A stretch of 6,457 nucleotides of DNA, from positions 1 to 6,457 of the forward strand of contig JALWOO010000281.1 in NCBI GenBank assembly GCA_027083485.1. Direction: 5' to 3'. Positions within the stretch are counted from its first letter, which is position 1. Each line of letters begins with the position of its first letter. This DNA is from Amylibacter sp. GTDB taxonomy: Bacteria > Pseudomonadota > Alphaproteobacteria > Rhodobacterales > Rhodobacteraceae. The notes below the pieces were generated by a model. It was not told the origin of the DNA. It was given only the letters and a program-made list of their open reading frames with translations, and searched no databases. Position numbers and translations under genes: made by a program. This document shows, piece after piece, positions 1 to 5,862 of the stretch.

Positions 1-504
1 ATCAACTTGCGCCAAAAGGATATCCTTCAAGGCCGCGCCTTCTGCGGCCCGTGCGGCGGCAAAATCGGCGGCTGTTTTCAGGATATCCGCCTTGATTGCG
101 GGCAAACACGGCAGCTCTTTGGTGTCGGGGTCGCCGGACAAATCAAACACCCCGCGCAGCCCCAACAGATCACCGGCTTGCACCGGCGCAACGGGCAGCC
201 CTGCATCGCGCGCCACCGTTTGGGCTTGTGAAACCGCGGCAACCGCCTGTTCCAGCGCCTCCGGGTTCAGCCGCGCCAAACCGGCAGTTGCCTCGCGCCG
301 CAAACGCAGGTTCACATTCACATTGCCGCGTTTGCAGTATTTGGCGATCTGCGCCTTGATGACCGGCTCCAGCGTCTCGCAGCCTTCGGGCAAACGCGGG
401 CGCACATCAAGGCCGCGCCCGTTCACCGAGCGAATTTCCAACGTCCAGCGGATCCCCTGATCCGCCCCTTCACAGGAGGCAAAAGCCGTCATTGAGTTAA
501 CCAT
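1..504 (-). CDS. yicC: YicC-family endoribonuclease, N-terminal part (runs off the left edge)
   Basis: The reverse strand encodes 168 codons from ATG at 504 to the window edge with no stop, so this is the N-terminal half or so of a protein that usually has about 290 residues. It opens with MVNSMTAFA, matching the family hallmark 'M(I/V)xSMTAFA'. This is followed by EIRSVNGRGLDVRPRLP (residues 23-39), matching the conserved 'E(I/M)RSVNxR' plus 'RLP' block, and then an EPVIKAQI...KRGNV segment (46-62) where relatives read 'RGKV'. YicC/YloC proteins are cytoplasmic and have been described as endoribonucleases involved in RNA turnover; that function is family knowledge and not visible here. The start at 504 is preferred over the in-frame ATG at 492 because a GAGAGGTG ribosome binding site (516-523) lies 11 bases upstream and because relatives keep the same three residues before SMTAF. 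The gene is divergent from the PAS-protein gene. The catalytic C-terminal half cannot be assessed. Confidence 0.9.
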   Translation of the reverse strand, partial: MVNSMTAFASCEGADQGIRWTLEIRSVNGRGLDVRPRLPEGCETLEPVIKAQIAKYCKRGNVNVNLRLRREATAGLARLNPEALEQAVAAVSQAQTVARDAGLPVAPVQAGDLLGLRGVFDLSGDPDTKELPCLPAIKADILKTAADFAAARAAEGAALKDILLAQVD

Positions 505-647
505 TTAAGAAAATTCACCTCTCATTTGTATTACTTTTCGTGCATTAACACATTGGTAATCTTTATGAGCAATTCGTTACCAAATCGGAACGGAATTGCC
601 AATAATACGAGTAAAATGTGTTGAGTATTGTAAGGAAGGGTCCGAAA
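505..647. other. Divergent intergenic region (yicC / PAS gene)
   Basis: These 143 bases are visibly AT-richer than the flanking genes and must carry the promoters for both divergent genes. The ribosome binding sites are clear on both sides: GAGAGGTG (516-523, minus strand) for yicC and AAGGAAGGG (632-640, plus strand) for the PAS gene. I could not find a convincing -35/-10 pair on either strand. The most obvious structure is a perfect 7-base inverted repeat at 553-583, listed separately. An in-frame GTG at 618 extends the downstream reading frame but is not considered the start. Confidence 0.6.
553..583. repeat. Inverted repeat TTGGTAA-N17-TTACCAA
   Basis: Perfect 7-base arms lie at 553-559 and 577-583 with a 17-base spacer. 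It sits about 65-95 bases upstream of the PAS gene start and about 50-80 bases upstream of the yicC start, a location suitable for an operator. The spacer is long for a transcription terminator and there is no T-tract, so a protein-binding role is the more natural guess. A 7-base repeat at this spacing can also occur by chance in AT-rich DNA. Confidence 0.4.
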
Positions 648-1379
648 ATGCAAAAGTTCCGTAAATCAGCAGATAACATTACTTCTTTGTTTGGGCAGGA
701 AAAACACATGCAGGATCCGGTTTTGATCGACTTGCTGACCTACTGGGAACGTCTGCGTGCCGGACGTATTGCCCCGCTCCGCTCTGAAATCGACCCTCGG
801 GAAATCCGTGGTGCGTTGGATCACACCTTTATTCTGGAACACACCCGATTTGGCGAATTCCGTTTTCGTCTGGCGGGAAGTAAACTGTGCGAGCGCATGG
901 GAATGGAACTGCGGGGCATGCCCGCCTATTCATTATTGGCACCCGATTATCGCGATGAATTCACGCAGGTTTTAGACGGGATCATTGCCGACCCCGAAGT
1001 CGTGCAAATGCAACTGGGCAGCAGCACAGGCACCTTTGGCGCACGTCCGGCACAAATGTTGCTTTTGCCCATGTGCAATGCCGAAGGCCGGATCAATCGG
1101 GTTCTGGGATGTCTGATCTCAGAGGCAAATGCCTTTGCAACGCCGGAGCGTTTTGCCCTGATCGGGCACAAAACCACGCGCATTATTTCCAATCAATGCA
1201 GCGCACCGGAACAACCCGCTGCCGGTTTTGCAGAGCCTGCACCGGTCTTCAGGCCAACGCCTCCGAACCCGAATCACAACCACCAACCCTTGCTGCGCAG
1301 CTTTACCGGCGGCAACACAATGGAGCCGCACCGGGTGCATAAAACGCGCCACTATTTGCGGCTGGTCAAGAGCGATTAG
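648..1379 (+). CDS. PAS_5-type PAS domain protein
   Basis: The product has 243 residues. The region from about 24 to 185 has the look of the alphaproteobacterial PAS_5 family: a tryptophan-led entry helix (LLTYWERLRAG, 29-39), 'PLRSEIDPREI' (43-53), 'FILEH' (61-65) and 'FRFRLAGSKLCERMGMELRG' (71-90). PAS domains sense small molecules or redox/light signals through a bound ligand, or mediate protein contacts. No output domain such as a kinase, HTH, GGDEF or EAL is present, so this would act as a stand-alone sensor or adaptor in the cytoplasm. No signal peptide or membrane segment is seen. The C-terminal 60 residues or so are proline-, asparagine- and histidine-rich (PTPPNPNHNHQP) and probably disordered. 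The ATG at 648 has AAGGAAGGG just upstream. An internal ATG at 708 also has a good AGGA seven bases before it and would give 223 residues. I keep 648 because an N-terminal 'DNITSL'-like segment (9-14) is, as I recall, common in relatives. The specific signal is unknown. Confidence 0.8.
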   Translation: MQKFRKSADNITSLFGQEKHMQDPVLIDLLTYWERLRAGRIAPLRSEIDPREIRGALDHTFILEHTRFGEFRFRLAGSKLCERMGMELRGMPAYSLLAPDYRDEFTQVLDGIIADPEVVQMQLGSSTGTFGARPAQMLLLPMCNAEGRINRVLGCLISEANAFATPERFALIGHKTTRIISNQCSAPEQPAAGFAEPAPVFRPTPPNPNHNHQPLLRSFTGGNTMEPHRVHKTRHYLRLVKSD

Positions 1380-1384
1380 GGCCA

Positions 1385-1398
1385 GTTGCAAATGCAAC
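1385..1398. repeat. Small inverted repeat GTTGCA-AA-TGCAAC
   Basis: Six-base perfect arms flank two bases in the 64-base gap between the PAS gene and the exported-protein gene. There is no T-tract after it and the two-base centre is too tight for a stable RNA hairpin, so it is more likely a protein-binding palindrome, or chance, than a terminator. Confidence 0.3.
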
Positions 1399-1443
1399 CG
1401 CTTCGGCCTAATCTGTTGTCAAAGTCCCATGAAGGTACGCCCA

Positions 1444-1875
1444 ATGCACCGTTTTTTTGTCGCGATTGTTTTGCTGCTTTCTACACTGCCTGTGCAAGCC
1501 TATGAAACACCGCCACGCGGCACGGCCCTGCGCGCGGATTTGATGAGCGCGCTGCGCCCGAAAGCGGAATGGGACCTCGGGGCACCGGTGGAATTTGTGG
1601 TCAATGATATTCGGGTTTCGGGAAACGTAGCCTTTGTCAGCGTCACGGCACAGCGTCCGGGCGGGGGGCCAATCAATATCCGCAATACCCCGCTCGTGCT
1701 GCGTGACGAGATTGAACCGGACGTGATTGATGGCCCCAACATTCAGGCACTGCTGCAAAAATCCGGCCGTATGTGGGTGCCGGTTCATCAGGAAACCGGT
1801 GCCACGGATGTATGGTATGCCTGGCCCGCACTTTGCCCGATTTGGCGCTCTGTTTTACCTGAAATCTGCCAATAA
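1444..1875 (+). CDS. Small exported protein of unknown function
   Basis: The product has 143 residues and I do not recognise a named family. The first 19 residues (MHRFFVAIVLLLSTLPVQA) form a typical Sec signal peptide: a short basic N-end, a hydrophobic core and a VQA cleavage motif before YETPP. There is no lipobox cysteine, so a soluble periplasmic protein of about 124 residues is expected. The mature part contains 'APVEFVVNDIRVSGNVAFVSVTAQRPGG', which reads as alternating beta strands, then 'LLQKSGRMWVPV', a pattern that I recall from hypothetical proteins of Rhodobacterales with an NTF2-like or small beta-sheet feel; this is impression only. Two cysteines close to the C-terminus (131 and 142) could form a disulfide. 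ATG 1444 is chosen because AAGGT (1432-1436) lies seven bases upstream; an in-frame ATG at 1429 lacks such a site. It follows the PAS gene by 64 bases on the same strand and may be co-transcribed. Its 3' end abuts a terminator belonging to the opposite strand. Confidence 0.75.
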   Translation: MHRFFVAIVLLLSTLPVQAYETPPRGTALRADLMSALRPKAEWDLGAPVEFVVNDIRVSGNVAFVSVTAQRPGGGPINIRNTPLVLRDEIEPDVIDGPNIQALLQKSGRMWVPVHQETGATDVWYAWPALCPIWRSVLPEICQ

Positions 1876-1902
1876 AAAGGCCCCGCTGTTTCCAGCGAGG
1901 CC
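1874..1902 (-). terminator. Rho-independent terminator of the DAHP synthase gene
   Basis: On the minus strand this reads GGCCTCGCTG, a GAAA tetraloop, CAGCGGGGCC and then five U residues. The ten-pair stem is complete if one G-U wobble (1883/1898) is allowed, and GAAA is a GNRA-type stabilising loop. On the plus strand the same pair is an A-C mismatch and the following tract is only CGTTT, so the structure favours the minus-strand transcript, although it may also act weakly for the convergent exported-protein gene. The oligo-A run encoding the U-tract overlaps the TAA stop of that gene. Confidence 0.85.
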
Positions 1903-1925
1903 CGTTTAATCGGTTTGGCAGCACC

Positions 1926-3296
1926 CTATACGGCTTTGCGCTGTGCCAGAATCCTTTGTTCCAGCTCTTCCGCCACCAGAAACGCCAATTCCAGCGATTG
2001 CGACGCATTCAAACGCGGGTCACAAGCGGTGTGATAGCGCGAGGACAGGTCCTCGTCTGTCACGGCCCGCACGCCACCGGTGCATTCGGTCACATCGGTG
2101 CCGGTCATTTCAAAATGAACGCCGCCCGGAATGGTACCCTCCGCCTGATGAATGGCAAAGAATTCGCGCACTTCGCGCAGAATACTGTCGAATGGGCGGG
2201 TTTTGAACCCTGTGGTCGATTTGATCGTGTTGCCGTGCATCGGATCGCAAGACCAGACCACTTTGGCCCCTTCTTCCTGTACCGCTTTGATCAGGCGGGG
2301 CAGATGGTCACCCACATTGCCGGCCCCGAAACGGGCGATCAGGGTCAAACGGCCTGCTTCGTTATCCTGATTCAGCTTTTGCATCAGGACCTTGAGGTCA
2401 TCGGCCGTTGTGGTCGGGCCGCATTTCAGGCCAATCGGGTTTTGCACGCCGCGACAGAATTCCACATGCGCGCCGTCCGGTTGGCGGGTGCGGTCCCCGA
2501 TCCAGATCATGTGCCCAGACCCGGCCACCGGCAAATTGGAGGTGGAATCGATACGGCATAGAGCCTCTTCGTATTCCAGTAAAAGCGCCTCGTGGCTGGT
2601 GTAAAAATGTACGGTACGCAGGCTCTGCGAATTGCCGGAATTGACGCCAGCCGCATTCATAAAGTCCAGCGAATCCGAAATCCGGTTGGCCAGTCGTTGA
2701 TATTTTTCAGCTGCACCGGACGCATTGGCAAAGCCCATGTTCCATTCATGCACGCGGTGAATATCCGCATAGCCCCCCATGGAAAACGCCCGCAGCAGGT
2801 TCATGGATGCCGCCGATTGCGTATAGGCGCGCAGCATGTTTTGCGGGTCCGGAATGCGGGCTTCCGGTGTGAAATCCAGCTTGTTGATAATATCGCCGCG
2901 ATAGCTTGGCAGGGACACGCCATCGATGGTTTCCATATCCGCCGAACGCGGTTTGGCAAACTGGCCGGCTACGCGGCCCACTTTAACCACCGGAACCTTG
3001 GCCCCATAGGTCAGCACCACAGCCATTTGCAGCATCACCTTATAGGTGTCCCGCAGGTTGTCGGCACTGAATTCATCGAAGCTCTCGGCGCAATCGCCGC
3101 CTTGAAGCAGGAAAGCTTTGCCTTCCGACACTTGCGCCAGCTTATCCTTGAGCGCACGCGCCTCGCCTGCAAAAATCAGCGGGGGATACCGGTTCAACCG
3201 ATCCTCGACCGCGTTCAACGCGGCCTTGTCGGTAAATTCCGGCATCTGAATCCGCTCTTTGGAACGCCAGTCAGATTTTTTCCAAGCCGAAGTCAT
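1926..3296 (-). CDS. 3-deoxy-7-phosphoheptulonate (DAHP) synthase, class II
   Basis: This cytoplasmic enzyme condenses phosphoenolpyruvate with erythrose 4-phosphate to form DAHP, the entry step of the shikimate pathway to aromatic amino acids. The 456-residue product matches the usual class II length. Family blocks include '[11 protein letters not shown]' (37-47), '[12 protein letters not shown]' (62-73), '[16 protein letters not shown]', 'GLKCGPTT', '[10 protein letters not shown]' and 'GGVHFEMTG'. The four metal ligands known from the Mycobacterium tuberculosis enzyme map to Cys69, His354, Glu396 and Asp426, and the last three keep exactly the spacing of that enzyme (42 and 30 residues), so the protein should be active. 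The frame extends upstream to 3362, but ATG 3296 is chosen because GGGAG (3304-3308) lies seven bases before it and relatives begin with a similar 'W..S.WR.K...QMP' leader. The gene ends at a strong terminator, so it is probably monocistronic. It is divergent from the GlxA-family regulator. Regulation by aromatic end products is common in this class but cannot be judged from the sequence. Confidence 0.97.
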   Translation of the reverse strand: MTSAWKKSDWRSKERIQMPEFTDKAALNAVEDRLNRYPPLIFAGEARALKDKLAQVSEGKAFLLQGGDCAESFDEFSADNLRDTYKVMLQMAVVLTYGAKVPVVKVGRVAGQFAKPRSADMETIDGVSLPSYRGDIINKLDFTPEARIPDPQNMLRAYTQSAASMNLLRAFSMGGYADIHRVHEWNMGFANASGAAEKYQRLANRISDSLDFMNAAGVNSGNSQSLRTVHFYTSHEALLLEYEEALCRIDSTSNLPVAGSGHMIWIGDRTRQPDGAHVEFCRGVQNPIGLKCGPTTTADDLKVLMQKLNQDNEAGRLTLIARFGAGNVGDHLPRLIKAVQEEGAKVVWSCDPMHGNTIKSTTGFKTRPFDSILREVREFFAIHQAEGTIPGGVHFEMTGTDVTECTGGVRAVTDEDLSSRYHTACDPRLNASQSLELAFLVAEELEQRILAQRKAV

Positions 3297-3329
3297 CGGT
3301 CTTCTCCCACAAAGTTGTTTTGAATTTTT

Positions 3330-3358
3330 GCTATAGGCGAAAGCACAGGCTTTGACCA
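3330..3358 (-). promoter_or_regulatory. Possible sigma-70-type promoter of the DAHP synthase gene
   Basis: On the minus strand a TGGTCA -35 element (3353-3358) and a TATAGC -10 element (3330-3335) are separated by 17 bases; each matches four of six consensus positions. Transcription would start near 3323, leaving a leader of roughly 26 bases that includes the GGGAG ribosome binding site. This is a weak-consensus prediction by eye. Confidence 0.35.
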
Positions 3359-3379
3359 GCACAGCTTGAGTTCAGACGC

Positions 3380-3430
3380 ATTTTCTATGGGGAGAAAATT
3401 CCAGTATGAAAATATCATACAATATTTCAT
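3380..3430. repeat. Cluster of palindromes, candidate operator
   Basis: Three inverted repeats are packed into about 50 AT-rich bases. The first is ATTTTCT (3380-3386) with AGAAAAT (3393-3399), a six-base spacer. The second is GTATGA (3404-3409) with TCATAC (3415-3420), a five-base spacer. The third is ATGAAA (3406-3411) with TTTCAT (3425-3430), overlapping the second. None is followed by a clean T-tract in a position to end a transcript. They lie upstream of the proposed DAHP synthase -35 element and about 105-155 bases upstream of the GlxA-family start, which suits binding sites for a regulator of either gene. Confidence 0.5.
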
Positions 3431-3535
3431 GCCGATCCGCACGAAATCTCTTGATCGCAAGACGGGAATACGGCCAAGTGAATCAACGCCCAATCCTCGG
3501 ATATGATTCGGGGCCTTTTGTCAGGTAATCCACAA

Positions 3536-4531
3536 ATGACTTCATCACGTCCCTTTGCCAAACCAACACCGCCCCGCCGTGTTATTTTCTTGTTGCTGGA
3601 CCAGTTTTCCATGGTTCCCTTTGCCAACGCGCTCGAAGCCCTGCGCATTGCCAACCGCTACAACCGCGAGCCGGTCTATGAATGGAAACTGGCCGGTGAA
3701 GGCGGACAGTTTGCGACCTGTTCCAATGGCACCCAACTGGTGTTGGATATGGCGCTGGAAGAAGTGGGCCGCGATGATCTGGTGATGATTTGCGGCGGTA
3801 TGAATATTCGCCAAGCCACCACTAAACCGGTTTTGAACTGGCTGCGCCGCGAGGCCCGCAAAGGCATTTCCATTGGCGGGCTGTGTACCGGGGCCTATAC
3901 CATGGCCAAGGCCGGGTTGCTGGATGGGAAGCGGTGTACGATCCATTGGGAAAACCACGACAGCTTTGCCGAAGAATTCGACGAGATAGAGCTGACGAAA
4001 GCCATCTATGTTATTGACGGGAAACGCTATACCTGCGCGGGCGGCACGTCTTCTCTCGATTTGATGTTGAAACTCATGGCCAGCTTTCGCGATGTAGATA
4101 TGGCAAATTGGGTGGCGGATCAGCTGTTGCACACCAACATCCGCACCGAACGCGACGAACAACGCCTGTCGATCCCGACCCGCATCGGGGTGCGCCATCC
4201 CAAGCTTTCAGCGGTCATCCAGATGATGGAAGCCAACATCGAAGAACCGGTTTCCCCCTCTATTCTGGCCCGCGATGTGGGCATGTCCACCCGCCAGCTG
4301 GAACGGTTGTTCAGCCGTTATCTGCACCGCTCGCCAAAACGCTATTATATGGAATTGCGGCTGCAAAAGGCCCGCAACCTTTTGATGCAAACAGAAATGT
4401 CCGTCATCAATGTAGCTCTGGCCTGCGGTTTTGCCTCGCCCTCGCATTTTTCCAAATGCTACCGGGCGCAATATGACACCACCCCATACCGTGAACGCGG
4501 GGCGCAATCCTCGCGGAAAGACATCACTTAG
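3536..4531 (+). CDS. GlxA-family transcriptional regulator (DJ-1/PfpI-like domain plus AraC-type HTH)
   Basis: The 331-residue product has two parts. Residues about 14-185 form a class I glutamine-amidotransferase-like (DJ-1/PfpI) fold: 'RRVIFLLLDQFSMVPFANALEALRIANR' (14-41), 'VMICGGMN' (83-90) and 'GGLCTGAYTMAKAGLLDGKRCTIHWE', with Cys117 at the nucleophile-elbow position. Residues about 220-325 form an AraC/XylS DNA-binding domain with two helix-turn-helix units ('ILARDVGMSTRQLERLFSRY' and 'SVINVALACGFASPSHFSKCYR') ending in the typical 'PYRER'. Such proteins are usually activators of amino-acid or amine catabolism and uptake (ArgR, GbdR and CdhR of Pseudomonas belong to this group), the N-terminal domain binding the inducer and not acting as an enzyme. 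The ATG at 3536 is chosen because AGGT lies nine bases upstream; the in-frame ATG at 3503 lacks a ribosome binding site. It is divergent from the DAHP synthase and 90 bases upstream of ABC transporter genes on the same strand, its likeliest targets. The inducer is unknown. Confidence 0.93.
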   Translation: MTSSRPFAKPTPPRRVIFLLLDQFSMVPFANALEALRIANRYNREPVYEWKLAGEGGQFATCSNGTQLVLDMALEEVGRDDLVMICGGMNIRQATTKPVLNWLRREARKGISIGGLCTGAYTMAKAGLLDGKRCTIHWENHDSFAEEFDEIELTKAIYVIDGKRYTCAGGTSSLDLMLKLMASFRDVDMANWVADQLLHTNIRTERDEQRLSIPTRIGVRHPKLSAVIQMMEANIEEPVSPSILARDVGMSTRQLERLFSRYLHRSPKRYYMELRLQKARNLLMQTEMSVINVALACGFASPSHFSKCYRAQYDTTPYRERGAQSSRKDIT

Positions 4532-4561
4532 CCGGCATATTCCGCCCAAAAAATAAGCACT

Positions 4562-4590
4562 TGATCCCGTTTTTAGAATGGCTAGGATCA
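4562..4590. repeat. Inverted repeat TGATCC-N17-GGATCA upstream of the binding-protein gene
   Basis: Perfect six-base arms lie at 4562-4567 and 4585-4590, separated by 17 bases, in the 90-base gap between the GlxA-family gene and the binding-protein gene. It ends 31 bases before the start codon. The position suits an operator or activator site for the transporter genes. A CATAAT (4594-4599) just downstream could serve as a -10 element, but no good -35 accompanies it. No intrinsic terminator was seen after the regulator gene. Confidence 0.35.
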
Positions 4591-4621
4591 GGCCATAATT
4601 ATAAACTCTGGGAGAAACCAA

Positions 4622-5800
4622 ATGAAAAAACTATTGCTGGCCACTGCGGCCACAGCATTGATTGCGGGTTCCGCAGGTGCCGATACTGTTAAACTGGGCA
4701 TTCTGTTCGGCTTTACCGGACCAATCGAATCGCTGACCCCGCCAATGGCTGCCGGAGCCGAAGCTGCCATGGCCGAAGTATCCGCTTCGGGTAAATTCAT
4801 GGGTGGTTCTTCTGTTGAAGCCGTACGTGCAGACAGCACCTGCGTTGATTCCGCTGCTGCCACATCTGCCGCTGAACGTTTGATCACATCGGACGGCGTT
4901 GCCGGTATTATCGGGGGCGATTGCTCCGGTATTACCATCGCAACCCTGACCAACGTGGCCGTGCCAAACGGTACCGTGATGATTTCACCATCCGCCACAT
5001 CCCCTGCCCTGTCCACCATCGAGGACAACGGCCAGTTCTTCCGCACATCCCCATCCGATGCGCGTCAGGGTGCGGTTATGACCGATATCATTTTGGATCG
5101 CGGCTATAAAGAAGTTGCCCTGACCTACACCAACAACGACTACGGCAAAGGTTTGGCCGATGCGTTTCAGGCTGCCTTTGAGGCCGCTGGCGGCAAAGTC
5201 ACCATTTCCACATCGCATGAAGACGGCAAAGCCGACTACTCTGCCGAAGTTGGCGCACTGGCTGCTGCCGGTGGCGACGTTCTGGTTGTGGCCGGTTACC
5301 TTGACCAAGGCGGCAAAGGCATCATTGAAGGATCGCTTGATTCCGGTGCGTTTGACACATTCGTTCTGCCAGACGGCATGATCGGCGACAGCCTGCCTGC
5401 CGCAATTGGTGCGGATCTGAACGGTTCATTCGGTCAGGTGCCCGGCACCGACAGCCCCGGCGCTGCAAAACTGCAAGGCATGATGGGTTCCGAAGGTGCC
5501 CTTGGCCCGTTCGTAGCTGAATCCTATGACGCAGCGGCCCTGATGATGCTGTCCATGGCGGCGGCAAACTCCACCGATTCGGCCACCTACAAAGGCAAGG
5601 TCATGGATGTTGCCAATGCACCGGGCGAAAAAATCTATCCGGGTGAATTGGGCAAAGCGCTTGATATCCTCGCCGCTGGCGGTGACATCGACTATGTGGG
5701 CGCGTCCAACGTAGAGCTGATTGGCCCAGGCGAAAGCGCTGGTAATTATCGCGAAGTCGAAGTCAAAGATGGCAAAATCGAAACTGTTCGCTATCGCTAA
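4622..5800 (+). CDS. HAAT-type ABC transporter substrate-binding protein (branched-chain amino acid type)
   Basis: The 392-residue product is a periplasmic binding protein of the Liv/Peripla_BP_6 type. It begins with a clear Sec signal peptide (residues 1-20, ending AGA before DTVKLG). The mature part starts with the family opening 'VKLGILFGFTGP', then 'AGIIGGDCSGIT' and 'MISPSATSPAL', a stretch that contacts the ligand carboxylate and amine in LivJ-like proteins, then 'FFRTSPSDARQGAVM' and 'VALTYTNNDYGKG'. Cys74 and Cys101 match the disulfide of E. coli LivJ in place and approximate spacing. The protein captures its ligand in the periplasm and delivers it to the membrane permeases. The family includes binders of leucine/isoleucine/valine, other amino acids, amides and urea, so the ligand stays open. 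ATG 4622 has GGGAG (4610-4614) seven bases upstream. It is followed by the ATPase gene of the same transporter, with a hairpin between. Confidence 0.93.
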   Translation: MKKLLLATAATALIAGSAGADTVKLGILFGFTGPIESLTPPMAAGAEAAMAEVSASGKFMGGSSVEAVRADSTCVDSAAATSAAERLITSDGVAGIIGGDCSGITIATLTNVAVPNGTVMISPSATSPALSTIEDNGQFFRTSPSDARQGAVMTDIILDRGYKEVALTYTNNDYGKGLADAFQAAFEAAGGKVTISTSHEDGKADYSAEVGALAAAGGDVLVVAGYLDQGGKGIIEGSLDSGAFDTFVLPDGMIGDSLPAAIGADLNGSFGQVPGTDSPGAAKLQGMMGSEGALGPFVAESYDAAALMMLSMAAANSTDSATYKGKVMDVANAPGEKIYPGELGKALDILAAGGDIDYVGASNVELIGPGESAGNYREVEVKDGKIETVRYR

Positions 5801-5819
5801 TTTGACCTAACCAGGACAG

Positions 5820-5845
5820 CAGCCCGGCTTGGTCCGGGCTGTTTT
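5820..5845 (+). terminator. Terminator-like hairpin between binding protein and ATPase genes
   Basis: CAGCCCGG (5820-5827) and CCGGGCTG (5834-5841) form a perfect eight-pair GC-rich stem with a six-base loop, followed by four T residues. It lies 19 bases after the binding-protein stop and ends two bases before the ribosome binding site of the next gene. In binding-protein-first ABC operons such a hairpin commonly either ends part of the transcripts or protects the upstream message from 3' decay, giving an excess of binding protein over membrane and ATPase components. Confidence 0.75.
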
Positions 5846-5862
5846 CGTAAGGTATTGCTGCT

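Larger units (their letters stand above)
3297..3535. other. Divergent control region (DAHP synthase / GlxA regulator)
   Basis: These 239 bases hold no convincing gene. They contain the ribosome binding site and a probable promoter of the DAHP synthase gene on the minus strand, an AT-rich cluster of inverted repeats at 3380-3430, a small palindrome TCTTG-ATCG-CAAGA at 3449-3462, and an AGGT ribosome binding site (3523-3526) for the GlxA-family gene. I saw no good -35/-10 pair for the plus-strand gene, which would fit a promoter that depends on an activator. Confidence 0.6.

Noticed and set aside
415..420. Glycine in the yicC 'SVNxR' motif (SVNGR) as an unusual change
   Set aside because: The middle position varies in the family and glycine is, to my recollection, usual in alphaproteobacterial members.
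7..460. Plus-strand open frames opposite yicC
   Set aside because: The reverse strand shows the YicC hallmark residues; the plus-strand frames have no family features.
618..650. GTG start at 618 adding ten residues to the PAS protein
   Set aside because: The ribosome binding site AAGGAAGGG (632-640) lies inside that extension and serves the ATG at 648.
2592..3323. Plus-strand open frame of 243 codons antisense to DAHP synthase
   Set aside because: It mirrors a well-conserved enzyme on the other strand; composition is rich in His, Arg and Gly and no family pattern or ribosome binding site is seen.
3297..3362. Upstream extension of DAHP synthase to 3362
   Set aside because: No ribosome binding site there, the added 22 residues do not resemble relatives, and the likely promoter falls in this stretch.
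3503..3535. ATG at 3503 as start of the GlxA-family gene
   Set aside because: No ribosome binding site precedes it, whereas the ATG at 3536 has AGGT at a good distance.
3545..4198. Minus-strand open frame of 217 codons inside the GlxA-family gene
   Set aside because: Shadow of the regulator's coding strand with no recognisable domain.
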